64,000 nt of DNA from Streptomyces sp. SID12488. GTDB lineage: Bacteria > Actinomycetota > Actinomycetes > Streptomycetales > Streptomycetaceae. The notes under the pieces were generated by a model. That model was not told the DNA's origin, ran no database searches, and saw only the letters and a list, made by a program, of their open reading frames with translations. A program made the translations under genes and the position numbers. Shown here one piece after another: positions 42,130 through 50,893 of this stretch. The first letter of the stretch is position 1. Every line of letters begins with the position of its first letter. The DNA lies in NCBI RefSeq assembly GCF_010548275.1, contig NZ_JAAGLT010000004.1:186001-250000 (forward strand), written 5' to 3'.

Positions 42130-44355
42130 GTGCGTATGCGCAGCACTTCGACCGCGACCGCGCTCGCGGTTCTCTTCAGTTCGGTGGCACTGAGCGTTGC
42201 CACGACCGGTTCGGCCTCGGCCGCCGTCGCCACCGTGCAGTCACCCGGCGGCATCGTCGCTGACGCGACCCTCAAGCGGGTATTCGTCGGCGACAGCGGC
42301 AACGGCCGTGTGGTGGCGGCGAATTACTCGGGCACCGTCGTCGCCACCGTCGGCGGCTTCGGCTCGGTCGCCGACCTGGCACTGTCCGACGACGGACGCA
42401 CCCTGTACGCGTCCCTGCCCGCGCGGCACCAGATCGTGGCTCTCGACCCGGCCACCCTGCTCATCAAGGCCCGCTACTCGGTTCCCACCGACACCGGACC
42501 GGGATACCTCGCCTTCACCGGCGGCAAGCTCTGGTTCAGCTACGGCGACCAGTGGGACGGGAACCTGGGCTCGGTCGACCCGAACTGGACCGACACTCCG
42601 GCCCCGACACCGACGCCGACCTCGACGTCCGTAGAGCCGACGTCGCCGCCGACCGAGGCGCCGACGTCGCCCGCACCGGACCCGTCCGACGACCCGAGCA
42701 CGGAGCCGTCCGCGGAGCCGTCCACCGAGCCGTCCGTGGAGCCGACGACGGAGCCGTCGCCCGACCCCTCGGCCGAGCCCACGTCCCCCACCCCGTCCCC
42801 GGAGACCTCGGCCGACTCCTCGTCCGACCCGTCCGGCTCCTCCGACTCGTCCGCCGCGGCTCGGGCGGCCGTGGCCGAGGCCGGCCCGGTGTCGATGGAA
42901 CAGTTCCCCGCAGGCAACAACCTCGGCATCTGGGGCCAGGGGCTCCTCGACGCGAGCGCGTCGGCGCCAGGTCTGCTGGCCGTCGGTGAGACCGGCCTGT
43001 CCACGTCCTCCATGGCCGTCGTCGACGTCTCCGGAGCGACGCCCCGGCTGACCGCCTGGCACAACGGCGACTACACGCTCAACCAGGGCATCGGCGACGT
43101 CGACCTCGTCCCCGGCGCCGCGCAGGTACTGGTCAACGGCACGGACCGGGACGCCTACGCGAACGGTTCGTTCACCAAGGCGGGCGCCTACCCGGGCGGC
43201 CAGAGCGCCGACATCGCCCCGAACGGCCTGATCGCCCAGGTCACCGGTACCAAGGTGGCCGTCTACCGGCCGAACGCCACGAGGCCGCTCCGTGCATACC
43301 CGACCGGTACGTACGGCACCGCCGACCTGGCCTGGGCACCCGACTCCTCGCGGATCTTCGCCGTGGTCGGTACCGGCAGCGGCTACACCCTCAAGGCGCT
43401 CACCGACCCGACGAAGAACGTCCCGACCCTGACGGTGAACGCTCCGTCGAAGGCCACCCGCGCCAAGAAGCTCACGGTCTCCGGCAAGCTGTCGGCGACG
43501 GTCGCGCTGCCGGCCGGCGTCAAGCTGAAGGTCACCCGTACCGACCTGGAGGCCCCGAACGGCAGGGCGCTGCCGTCGGTCGCGGTGAAGTCGAACGGCA
43601 CGTACTCGTTCACGGACACCCCGCCGGCCGGTGGCACGGTCACCTACAAGGTGGCGTACGCGGGCGACGCCGCGCACACTCCGGTCAGCGTCTCCGACAA
43701 GGTCGCGGTCACCCGCACGGCACCGACGCTGACGCTGAACAACAACAAGAAGCTCTACAACTACGGCACCGACGTCAGGTTCACCGCGCACCTGGGCAGG
43801 ACGTACAAGAACCGTACGGTCGAGATCTGGGTGGACCCGCACGGCACGGACAAGCCGAACAAGCTGATCAGGTCGGCCAAGGTCAACTCCGCCGGTGACC
43901 TCGCGGTGACCGTGGACATGACCCGCGACACGACCGTCACCGCGGTCTACAAGGGTGACGCCCGCTTCGCGCCGAAGACGGCCAAGGTCACGTCGTACGC
44001 GCACGTGCGGATCTCCACGGCCGTGTCCCGGCACTACAAGACGGGCAAGATCGGCTCGACCTCGTACTACTGGTTCCACAAGAACACCAACCCGGTGCTG
44101 ACGACCTCGATGCCCTACTACCCGGGCCGCGAGCAGCGCTTCGACCTTCAGGTCTACTTCGAGGGCACGTGGTACGACGCCGAGCCCCAGTACTTCGGGA
44201 TCGGTACGAACGGCAAGTCGGCGGTCGAGCTCGTGGCGCCCGGCGAGTCGGGCATCCGGGCCCGGGTGCGGTCGTCCTACGTCGACGGTGCCTCCGGTGA
44301 CAACGTGAACTCGACGACGTACGGATCCTGGAAGTACCTGTACTTCAGCAACTAG
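42130..44355 (+). CDS. Large secreted protein with beta-propeller and Ig-like repeats
   Basis: A 741-residue exported protein. The signal peptide covers about TATALAVLFSSVALSVATTG to SASA. Residues ~30-140 look like propeller blades (FVGDSGNGRVVAANYSGTVV). A ~90-residue Pro/Ser/Thr/Glu linker follows, then a second propeller-like block (DYTLNQGIGDVDLVPGAAQV) and Ig-like repeats from TLTVNAPSKATRAKKLTVSG and PTLTLNNNKKLYNYGTDVRF. The C-terminus has YYWFHKNTNPVLTTSMPYYP and a final aromatic SWKYLYFSN. I prefer GTG 42130 (nine bases after TGGGGGG); ATG 42136 is also possible. No enzyme motif is visible, so it is probably an adhesion or matrix protein. Confidence 0.75.
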   Translation: MRMRSTSTATALAVLFSSVALSVATTGSASAAVATVQSPGGIVADATLKRVFVGDSGNGRVVAANYSGTVVATVGGFGSVADLALSDDGRTLYASLPARHQIVALDPATLLIKARYSVPTDTGPGYLAFTGGKLWFSYGDQWDGNLGSVDPNWTDTPAPTPTPTSTSVEPTSPPTEAPTSPAPDPSDDPSTEPSAEPSTEPSVEPTTEPSPDPSAEPTSPTPSPETSADSSSDPSGSSDSSAAARAAVAEAGPVSMEQFPAGNNLGIWGQGLLDASASAPGLLAVGETGLSTSSMAVVDVSGATPRLTAWHNGDYTLNQGIGDVDLVPGAAQVLVNGTDRDAYANGSFTKAGAYPGGQSADIAPNGLIAQVTGTKVAVYRPNATRPLRAYPTGTYGTADLAWAPDSSRIFAVVGTGSGYTLKALTDPTKNVPTLTVNAPSKATRAKKLTVSGKLSATVALPAGVKLKVTRTDLEAPNGRALPSVAVKSNGTYSFTDTPPAGGTVTYKVAYAGDAAHTPVSVSDKVAVTRTAPTLTLNNNKKLYNYGTDVRFTAHLGRTYKNRTVEIWVDPHGTDKPNKLIRSAKVNSAGDLAVTVDMTRDTTVTAVYKGDARFAPKTAKVTSYAHVRISTAVSRHYKTGKIGSTSYYWFHKNTNPVLTTSMPYYPGREQRFDLQVYFEGTWYDAEPQYFGIGTNGKSAVELVAPGESGIRARVRSSYVDGASGDNVNSTTYGSWKYLYFSN

Positions 44356-44396
44356 TCCTGCAAGTACCAGCCCAGCCGACCCCCGGTCGGTTGAGA

Positions 44397-44424
44397 AGGC
44401 CCGGAGGGAATGCCCTCCGGGCCT
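44397..44424. terminator. Terminator after the secreted protein gene
   Basis: A 12-bp stem (AGGCCCGGAGGG with its complement) around a four-base loop, followed by CCTCTGTT. It lies 41 bases after the stop and before the pirin promoter. Confidence 0.85.
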
Positions 44425-44488
44425 CCTCTGTTAGGGGTAGCAGGAAGTTCAATAATCAACTAAACTGGCCGCACAAGGAGGTCCCGAC

Positions 44489-45460
44489 ATGCCTGCAGTG
44501 ACCGTCGAGAACCCGCTGACCCTGCCCCGTGTGGCCGCTCCGGCCGACGCCGTGGCACGCCCCGTGCTCACCGTGACGACCGCGCCGAGCGGTTTCGAGG
44601 GCGAGGGATTCCCGGTGCGCCGGGCGTTCGCCGGGATCGCCTACAAGCACCTCGACCCGTTCATCATGATGGACCAGATGGGTGAGGTGGAGTACGCGCC
44701 GGGCGAGCCCAAGGGCACCCCCTGGCACCCCCACCGTGGCTTCGAGACCGTCACCTACATCATGGACGGGATCTTCGACCACCAGGACTCGCAGGGTGGC
44801 GGCGGCACCATCACCAACGGGGACACCCAGTGGATGACGGCCGGCTCGGGCCTCCTCCACATCGAGGCTCCCCCGGAATCCCTGGTCATGTCCGGCGGCC
44901 TCTTCCACGGCATCCAGCTGTGGGTGAACCTCCCGGCCAAGGACAAGATGATGGCCCCGCGCTACCAGGACATCCGCGGTGGCCAGGTCCAGCTCCTCAC
45001 GTCCCACGACGGCGGCGCGCTCCTGCGCGTCATCGCCGGTGAGCTGGACGGTCACGAGGGCCCCGGTATCACCCACACCCCGATCAGCCTGGTCCACGCC
45101 ACGCTGGCCCCGGGCGCGGAGGTCACTCTCCCCTGGCGCGAGGACTTCAACGGACTGGCGTACGTCCTCGCGGGCCGCGGCAGTGTCGGCGCGGACCGGC
45201 GCCCGGTCCACAAGGGCCAGACGGCGGTCTTCGGGGCGGGCTCGTCCCTGACGGTCCGCGCGGACGAGGAGCAGGACGCGAACTCCCCGGACCTGGAGGT
45301 CGTACTCCTCGGCGGACAGCCGATCCGTGAGCCGATGGCCCACTACGGCCCGTTCGTGATGAACACGAGGGCCGAGCTCGAGCAGGCCTTCGAGGACTTC
45401 CAGAAGGGCCGCCTGGGGACTGTCCCGGCGGTGCACGGAATGTCCGAGGGCGGTCAGTAG
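44489..45460 (+). CDS. Pirin family protein
   Basis: A 323-residue bicupin. The N-terminal cupin has the Fe-site block TPWHPHRGFETVTYIMDG and SGGLFHGIQLWVNLP; the second cupin is more divergent. Pirins in bacteria are reported as quercetinase-type or regulatory proteins interacting with pyruvate dehydrogenase or acyl-CoA enzymes. AAGGAGG at a good distance precedes ATG 44489 and indicates strong translation. The AT-rich stretch CAATAATCAACTAAACTG upstream is the only such patch nearby and probably contains the promoter. Confidence 0.9.
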   Translation: MPAVTVENPLTLPRVAAPADAVARPVLTVTTAPSGFEGEGFPVRRAFAGIAYKHLDPFIMMDQMGEVEYAPGEPKGTPWHPHRGFETVTYIMDGIFDHQDSQGGGGTITNGDTQWMTAGSGLLHIEAPPESLVMSGGLFHGIQLWVNLPAKDKMMAPRYQDIRGGQVQLLTSHDGGALLRVIAGELDGHEGPGITHTPISLVHATLAPGAEVTLPWREDFNGLAYVLAGRGSVGADRRPVHKGQTAVFGAGSSLTVRADEEQDANSPDLEVVLLGGQPIREPMAHYGPFVMNTRAELEQAFEDFQKGRLGTVPAVHGMSEGGQ

Positions 45461-45511
45461 GTTTCCTGAGAAGTCCAGGCAGCCCGACCAGCAGCTAGCA
45501 GGTACGCGACA

Positions 45512-45542
45512 GCCCTGCCCGATCCGATGATCCGGGCGGGGC
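45512..45542. terminator. Terminator downstream of the pirin gene
   Basis: GCCCTGCCCGATC pairs with GATCCGGGCGGGGC with one mismatch and one bulge, followed by TTTCGTTTG. The hairpin suits the plus-strand pirin transcript. Confidence 0.7.
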
Positions 45543-45629
45543 TTTCGTTTGTTCCGCTCTGCCTCAGGTGGGCAGGTGGGCAGGTGGGCGAGGAACCACA
45601 AAAGAGGCTCGGGTTCCGGAGCTCGAAGC

Positions 45630-45815
45630 TCAAGTTCCTGCGGCGTACGTGATGAAGGCGTTCCAGGCGTCCGGGGGGACCGCGAACCGAGGGCTCCGAG
45701 TGCCGAGCTTCGAGTCGCGGACGTGGATGGCCAGGCGGCAGGGGGCGACTTCCACGCAGGCGTCCTCGAAGTCGCCGCTGTGGCTGGACTTGCGCCAGGG
45801 CAGTTCGGCGCTCAT
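45630..45815 (-). CDS. DUF397 domain protein
   Basis: A 61-residue DUF397 protein: WRKSSHSGDFEDACVEVAP and VRDSKLG, then a C-terminal WNAFITYAAG. Members normally sit beside an XRE-type DNA-binding gene in Streptomyces and act with it as a small regulator pair. No XRE partner is adjacent here; the next minus-strand gene is a BRO-domain protein past a terminator. GGAG precedes the ATG at 45813-45815. Confidence 0.9.
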   Translation of the reverse strand: MSAELPWRKSSHSGDFEDACVEVAPCRLAIHVRDSKLGTRSPRFAVPPDAWNAFITYAAGT

Positions 45816-45894
45816 GGCTTCTCCGTCAACTTCCGTCCGAGGGCGGGATGTGGTTCTCCGGCGGCCGGGCTGTGCGGTCCGGTACGGTACGAAA

Positions 45895-45933
45895 AGGCCC
45901 GAAGCCGCAACTCTGTTTTGCGGCTTCGGGCCT
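45895..45933. terminator. Terminator of the BRO-domain gene
   Basis: A perfect 16-bp stem (AGGCCCGAAGCCGCAA with its inverse) around a seven-base loop. On the minus strand it lies 21 bases after the BRO gene stop and before the DUF397 gene, and AAAA/TTTT flanks give a U-run in that direction. Confidence 0.88.
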
Positions 45934-45953
45934 GTCTGTTTCGCCGGGTTCGG

Positions 45954-46898
45954 TTACGGCAGCACGTAGATCGGTGCGCCATCCGGAGCGCATCCGATCT
46001 GGCGGACGCAGCCCCGCTTGAGCAGCATCCGCACGCAGTCGTGGACACGGTCGTGCGGCAGCCCGGTGCGAGTGGCGATCTCCTCCAGGCGGTAACTGGC
46101 CTCACCGTGCACGAGCGCCGGGGCCAGGTAGGCCGCCACGGCGTGGATGTCGTCGGTGACGACCAGGTTCTTCGCCTTCCAGGTGGCGAGGAGCTGCTGG
46201 GGCGTCAACTCCGGTACAGGGGTGGGGTGGGGGCGGTTCGTGGCGGAGTGCTTGAGGGACTGGGCGATGTCCCGCAGCGCGTCGGCCATCATGAGCTGGC
46301 TGTGGCCGATCTGGCGCAGCAGGTCGTTCCGCTCTCCCGCGAAGGCTGCCAGGGCCTCGTCCATCTGCATGTTTCGCTCTTCGAGGCGCACGATCGCGTC
46401 GGTGACCTGCTGGGGCATGAGGTAGGCGGTGCCGCCGGTGGGGGCGGGCTGTACGGGGGCCGGTTCGAGGGAGTAGGAACCGTTGCGTTGCAGGGTGGCG
46501 ATGACCTCGGAGACCCAGGCCTTGAAGGGCTGTGATTCCGGCTTCGTGCAGCCGTTGACGAGCTGGATGAGCCCGCGAAGATTCACCATCTTCATGTGCT
46601 TCTTCAGCCCGTGACCTGCAATCTTGCGCGAACCGTCGGTCCTGTCGACGGTTGGTGCAAGTTCGGCCAGCGATGTTGTGTGCTCTTGGGCGACGCCGTG
46701 GCGCAGGGCATCCCGCGTGTTTGCGTAGCCAAGCTCGCCGGCCACATCCGCAGCCGGGAACCAGTGTTCCCCGTCCGGCATCGTCAGCCTCCGCACCCGC
46801 GACCCCGTGGCCGCGAACACGAAGTCGCTGATGTCGATCGCGTCCTGCCGCTGTGCCGTCGACTCGTCCGACGGCGTGTTGTTGTTCTGCTCGTACAT
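45954..46898 (-). CDS. BRO-N domain (phage antirepressor-like) protein
   Basis: A 314-residue protein. The N-terminal BRO domain includes MPDGEHWFPAADVAGELGYA and HGLKKHMKMVNLRGLIQLVN. A central helical region holds VIARLEER-type coiled segments (DAIVRLEERNMQMDEALAAF), and a C-terminal winged helix is suggested by YRLEEIATRTGLPHDRVHDC. BRO domains bind DNA and occur in phage antirepressors and in Streptomyces chromosomal genes. GGAGG precedes ATG 46896-46898. No other phage gene is visible, so it is probably a domesticated or transferred regulator. Confidence 0.85.
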   Translation of the reverse strand: MYEQNNNTPSDESTAQRQDAIDISDFVFAATGSRVRRLTMPDGEHWFPAADVAGELGYANTRDALRHGVAQEHTTSLAELAPTVDRTDGSRKIAGHGLKKHMKMVNLRGLIQLVNGCTKPESQPFKAWVSEVIATLQRNGSYSLEPAPVQPAPTGGTAYLMPQQVTDAIVRLEERNMQMDEALAAFAGERNDLLRQIGHSQLMMADALRDIAQSLKHSATNRPHPTPVPELTPQQLLATWKAKNLVVTDDIHAVAAYLAPALVHGEASYRLEEIATRTGLPHDRVHDCVRMLLKRGCVRQIGCAPDGAPIYVLP

Positions 46899-47004
46899 CG
46901 AGCATCACCTCCGCCTCGGAAAGTAGGCAGACGGTGGACCAACATACGTCTATAGCAAGCTTGTTCATCCTTTAGAGGGATAGAAGCATCGATTCTGCGG
47001 CGCG

Positions 47005-48414
47005 TCACCGCCTGCGCGCCCGCAGCCCCACCCGGGCCTCCCCCACTGCCTGCAATGTCACCGCCGCCGTCACCGGGATGTCCGTGTCCGGTGCCTCGAT
47101 GTCGTACTCGCGCAGCAGTACCGCCAGGGCCAGGACCGACTCCAGCATCGAGAAGTGGCGGCCGATGCACGCGCGGGGGCCGCCGCCGAAGGGGAGCCAC
47201 GCGTAGCGGTGGCGGGCGGTCTCCTGGTCGGGGGTGAAGCGGTCCGGGTCGAAGTGGTCGGGGTTGTCCCAGTGGGCCGGGTGGCGGTGGGTGACCCAGG
47301 GTGAGATCAGGATGTCCGCGCCCGCCGGGATGACGTGGCCGTCGATCTCCGTCTCCGCCACCGCCCGCCTGCCCATCAGCGGAGCGGCCGGATACAGGCG
47401 CATCGTCTCTTTCAGGACCCTGGTCAGGTACGGGAGTTGGTCCATGGTCGCCGCCGTGTACGGCTCCTCCGACGGCAGCGCGTCGATCTCCTGCTGGGCC
47501 CGGGCCCTGATCTCGGGGTGGCGGCCCAGGAGGTGGAGGGCGAAGGCCAGTGACGTCGCCGTTGTTTCGTGGCCCGCCAGGAGGAACACCAGGACCTGGT
47601 CGCGGAGTTCGGTGGCGTCGAGGCTGCCGTCCTCCTCGTTCTGCGCCTGGGAGAGGAGGGAGAGCAGGTCCTGGGCGGCCTCGTCGGCCGCTTCGCTCCC
47701 CTTGCTCCGGCGCGCCGCGATCATCCTGTCGCAGACCTCGTAGACCGCCCGTGTCGCCGTCTCCGCACGTCTGTTGGACGGGGTGGGCCAGGTGCGCGGG
47801 ACCCTGAGCGGTGAGTAGGCGCGCGCCGTGATGTACGCGCTGACCACCGGGAAGTTGGCGTGGATGACGTCCACCGCGGCCTCGACATCCGCGCCGAACA
47901 GGACGCGGGCGACGGTGCGCAGCGCCAGCCGGTCCATCTCCCGTACGACGTCCACGTCGGGTCTGTTCCGCCAGCGTTCCGCCGTCGCCTCGGCCTCGCG
48001 GGTGATCGTCGCGGCGTAACCGTCGACGCGCTTCTTCGTGAACAGGGGCTGGATCAGGCGGCGTTGGCGGAGATAGTCGTCGTCCTGGCTGGTCAGGAGG
48101 CCGTTGCCGCCGGTCTGGCGTATCTCCTCGTAGAAGGCGTTGTCCTTGCGGAAGTTGGCGGCCTGGGTGGCCAGGACCTGCTGGGCGCCCTCGGGGGAGA
48201 AGACGCAGTACATGACCGTACGGAGACCGGGCGGGCCGGCCGTTACGCGGACCACGTCGCCGTGCTCCCGCTGGGCGCGGACGAAGGTGGCGAGCGGGTC
48301 CCTGCGGAGGTCGAGGGCCGAGCCCAGCAGGGGGTGGCCGGTGGGGCCGGGGACGGGAGCGGTGGTGTGTGTGGTCCCGGGGGCGGTTCTGCGGGCGGTG
48401 CGCGTGACGGCCAT
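47005..48414 (-). CDS. Cytochrome P450
   Basis: A 469-residue P450. Marks are the I-helix AGHETTATSLAFALHLLG, the K-helix ETMR (VLKETMRLYPAAPL), the PERF-like region DHFDPDRFTPDQ and the haem loop FGGGPRACIGRHF with the axial Cys. The length exceeds the usual ~400 residues of class I Streptomyces P450s and resembles the CYP102/CYP4-like eukaryotic-type group. No redox partner is adjacent. The start may instead be the GTG at 48450. It is downstream of the SpoIIE gene on the same strand, 46 bp away. Confidence 0.9.
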   Translation of the reverse strand: MAVTRTARRTAPGTTHTTAPVPGPTGHPLLGSALDLRRDPLATFVRAQREHGDVVRVTAGPPGLRTVMYCVFSPEGAQQVLATQAANFRKDNAFYEEIRQTGGNGLLTSQDDDYLRQRRLIQPLFTKKRVDGYAATITREAEATAERWRNRPDVDVVREMDRLALRTVARVLFGADVEAAVDVIHANFPVVSAYITARAYSPLRVPRTWPTPSNRRAETATRAVYEVCDRMIAARRSKGSEAADEAAQDLLSLLSQAQNEEDGSLDATELRDQVLVFLLAGHETTATSLAFALHLLGRHPEIRARAQQEIDALPSEEPYTAATMDQLPYLTRVLKETMRLYPAAPLMGRRAVAETEIDGHVIPAGADILISPWVTHRHPAHWDNPDHFDPDRFTPDQETARHRYAWLPFGGGPRACIGRHFSMLESVLALAVLLREYDIEAPDTDIPVTAAVTLQAVGEARVGLRARRR

Positions 48415-48459
48415 GGTCGTATCATCTGCTTTTCCTGGCGCCCGGGGCACCCTTTCGTC

Positions 48460-50673
48460 CTACACCTCTTGCTCCGCCTCTTTGTCCGCCTCTTTCTCCG
48501 CAGCCCTCTTCATCTCGCTCTCCTTCTCCTCCTTCTCGGGGTCCCTCTCGTACAGTTCGAACCAGATGCTCTTGCCCTCGCCCCGCGGGTCGACCCCCCA
48601 CGCGTCCGCGAGCATCTCGATCAGGATCAGGCCCCGGCCCGACGAGGCCAGTTCGCCCGGGCGGCGTTTGTGCGGGAGGTCGTCGCTCACGTCCGTCACC
48701 TCGACGCGGATACGGCGTGCGCCGGGTTCGCCCGTGACCTCGGCGACGACCAGGGCGTCGGCGTCGGTGTGGACCAGGACGTTGGTGGTCGTCTCGGAGA
48801 TCAGGAGGACCGCCGAGTCGACCTGGTCGGGACAGGGCCAGTCGTGGAGCTGTTCGCGGAGTTGCTGGCGGGCGACGGCGACGCGCTCGGGTTCCGCCTG
48901 GGCGATCGTCAGCATGGTGCGCCGGACGGTGGGGCGTGGTGTCGGTGGCTGGGCTCCGTCGGTGGCGCAGTCGCCGGGGCGGCTCAGGAGCAGCAGCGCT
49001 ATGTCGTCCTCGCGGCGGTCGGCCAGCGGGCCGGTGGTGTGGTGGGAGAACGGGCCGTGCACTGCCTGGACGAGGGCGTCGGCCAGGTGCTCCAGGCCGG
49101 CGCTCTCGATGTCTCCCTTGTGTTCCTCCAGGGTCACCCGGATGCGCAGCCAGCCGGTGTCCAGGTCGTGGCCGCCGGTCTCGATCAGGCCGTCGGTGCA
49201 CAGGAGCATGGTCTCGCCGGGTTCGAGGGCGAGGAGGGTGGTGGGGTAGTCGGCGTCCGGGTCGATGCCCAGGGGCAGGCCGCCGGCGGTCGGGCGGGTC
49301 AGTACCGTGCCGTCCGCCATGCGGATCGCCGGGTCAGGGTGGCCTGCGCGGGCGATCTCCAGGACGCCGGTCGCGGGGTCGACCTCTACGTACAGGCAGG
49401 TCGCGAAGCGCAGGTCGCCGGTGACCGTGCTGTTCGCGGAGTCGGTGATGCCGTGCAGGAAGCGGGAGGCGCGGGAGAGGACTGCGTCGGGGCGGTGGCC
49501 CTCGGAGGCGTAGGCGCGCAGCGCTATGCGGAGCTGGCCCATCAGGCCGGCGGCGCGGACGTCGTGGCCCTGGACGTCGCCTATGACCAGGGCGAAGCGT
49601 CCGCCGCCGGGCAGCGGGATCATGTCGTACCAGTCGCCGCCGACCTGGAGGCCGCCGCCGGTCGGTATGTAGCGGGCGGCGACCTCCATGCCGGGTATCT
49701 CGGGGCCGAGGGTCGGCAGCATCGAGCGTTGCAGGCCGTCGGTCAGTTCGCGTTCCGACTCGGCGACGCCCGCCCGGGAGAGGGCCTGGGCGAGCATGCG
49801 GGCGACCGTCGTCAGGACCGAGCGTTCGTCGGGGATGAAGCTGACCGGGTAGGCGAAGCCCGCCATCCAGGCGCCCATCGTGCGGCCCGCGACGGTCAGC
49901 GGCAGGAACGCCCAGGACTGCCGGTCGAATACCTGGGCGAGCGGCCAGGCGGTGGGGTAGCGGGCCTTGTAGGCCTCGGGGGAGGAGAGGTAGACGGCGC
50001 GGCCGGTGCGGACCACCTCGGCGGCCGGGTAGTCGGTCTCCAGGGGCATGTGGGAGAAGGGACGCTCGTCTCCGGGGCGCTGGCCGTGATGCCCGATGAC
50101 GGTGAGGCGGTCGCCCTGGACGCCGAAGACGGCGAGGCCGTCCGGTGAGAAGCCCGGCATCGACAGGCCGGCCGCGACCCGCAGCACCTCCTCCGTGGAC
50201 CGCGCCTCGGCCAGTGCCCGGCCCGCGTCCAGCAGAAACGCCTCCCGCGAGCGGCGCCAGTCACCGGTGACCGGGGTGCGGGCGGCGATGCCCGGCGAGG
50301 GCTCGGTGACCTCCTGGAGGGTGCCCATGACGTCGTAGGCCTTGCGATCGGTGTCGAAGGTCGGCTTTGCGCGGCTGCGTGCGGTACGGATCACCCGGCC
50401 CTGCTCGTCCATGACGCGGACCCGGACCTCGGCGATGCTGTCCTCGGCGACGGCGAGCTGGATGACGCCGACGATCTCGTTCCAGTCGACCGGGTGGAGG
50501 CGGGCCCGGGTTGCGGCCTCCGTGAGGGTGGTCGGCTCGGCGGGCAGGCCGAGCAGGCGGGCCGCCTCGGCGTCGAGCGTGACCAGCTGTGTGGCTGTGT
50601 CCCAATGCCACATGCCGGTTGCGAGGGCGACCAGGACGTCCCCCACGGCGGGCAGGGGCTCACCAGTGCGCAT
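48460..50673 (-). CDS. PAS-GAF-PP2C-ATPase (SpoIIE/RsbU-type) phosphatase
   Basis: A 737-residue regulator. A PAS-like domain (~10-110), a GAF domain (~150-305; DERPFSHMPLETDYPAAEVV), a PP2C/SpoIIE phosphatase (~325-545; VGGDWYDMIPLPGGGRFALV and VIGDVQGHDVRAAGLMG) and a HATPase domain (~580-710; LISETTTNVLVHTDADALVV, then GRGLILIEMLADAWGVD) are in order. The last 35 residues are a Glu/Lys coiled tail. Such proteins both phosphorylate and dephosphorylate anti-sigma partners. The ATG at 50671-50673 faces the parS palindrome and aspS. Confidence 0.9.
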   Translation of the reverse strand: MRTGEPLPAVGDVLVALATGMWHWDTATQLVTLDAEAARLLGLPAEPTTLTEAATRARLHPVDWNEIVGVIQLAVAEDSIAEVRVRVMDEQGRVIRTARSRAKPTFDTDRKAYDVMGTLQEVTEPSPGIAARTPVTGDWRRSREAFLLDAGRALAEARSTEEVLRVAAGLSMPGFSPDGLAVFGVQGDRLTVIGHHGQRPGDERPFSHMPLETDYPAAEVVRTGRAVYLSSPEAYKARYPTAWPLAQVFDRQSWAFLPLTVAGRTMGAWMAGFAYPVSFIPDERSVLTTVARMLAQALSRAGVAESERELTDGLQRSMLPTLGPEIPGMEVAARYIPTGGGLQVGGDWYDMIPLPGGGRFALVIGDVQGHDVRAAGLMGQLRIALRAYASEGHRPDAVLSRASRFLHGITDSANSTVTGDLRFATCLYVEVDPATGVLEIARAGHPDPAIRMADGTVLTRPTAGGLPLGIDPDADYPTTLLALEPGETMLLCTDGLIETGGHDLDTGWLRIRVTLEEHKGDIESAGLEHLADALVQAVHGPFSHHTTGPLADRREDDIALLLLSRPGDCATDGAQPPTPRPTVRRTMLTIAQAEPERVAVARQQLREQLHDWPCPDQVDSAVLLISETTTNVLVHTDADALVVAEVTGEPGARRIRVEVTDVSDDLPHKRRPGELASSGRGLILIEMLADAWGVDPRGEGKSIWFELYERDPEKEEKESEMKRAAEKEADKEAEQEV

Positions 50674-50817
50674 TGACCCACTTTATGGAGAGGTGATCGC
50701 AGCGTGCCACCCAAGCTGTACGGAGCACCCTGTCGAGGAGCGGTACAGGCTACGCGCCCGAACTAATTGCGGGGAAGCGGTCTCGGGGCGGCCGGTACCC
50801 TTGGGTCTGTACTTTCG

Positions 50818-50853
50818 GAGGTTTGGATGTTTCACGTGAAACATCCAAACCTC
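50818..50853. other. parS site 3 inside a 36-bp perfect palindrome
   Basis: The exact parS TGTTTCACGTGAAACA lies at 50828-50843. The symmetry extends to a 36-bp perfect inverted repeat with half-site GAGGTTTGGATGTTTCAC (50818-50835). It sits 41 bases before aspS in the divergent region with the SpoIIE gene. ParB binding is expected; the extended arms may also bind another dimer or form a hairpin. Confidence 0.93.
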
Positions 50854-50893
50854 GATCCCTGATCCCCGATCCGCGAAGGCTGGATGAACGACG

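Noticed and set aside
45812..46105. 97-residue minus-strand frame between DUF397 and BRO as an XRE partner
   Set aside because: No HTH features; it overlaps the BRO gene in another frame and covers its terminator.
45954..46898. Prophage region around the BRO gene
   Set aside because: No integrase, capsid, lysis or attachment site nearby; a single gene does not make a prophage.
47005..48414. Secondary metabolite cluster around the P450
   Set aside because: No synthase, transferase or transporter genes nearby that would form a cluster.
47860..50148. 762-codon plus-strand frame opposite P450 and SpoIIE genes
   Set aside because: Antisense artefact of GC bias; minus-strand genes have catalytic motifs.
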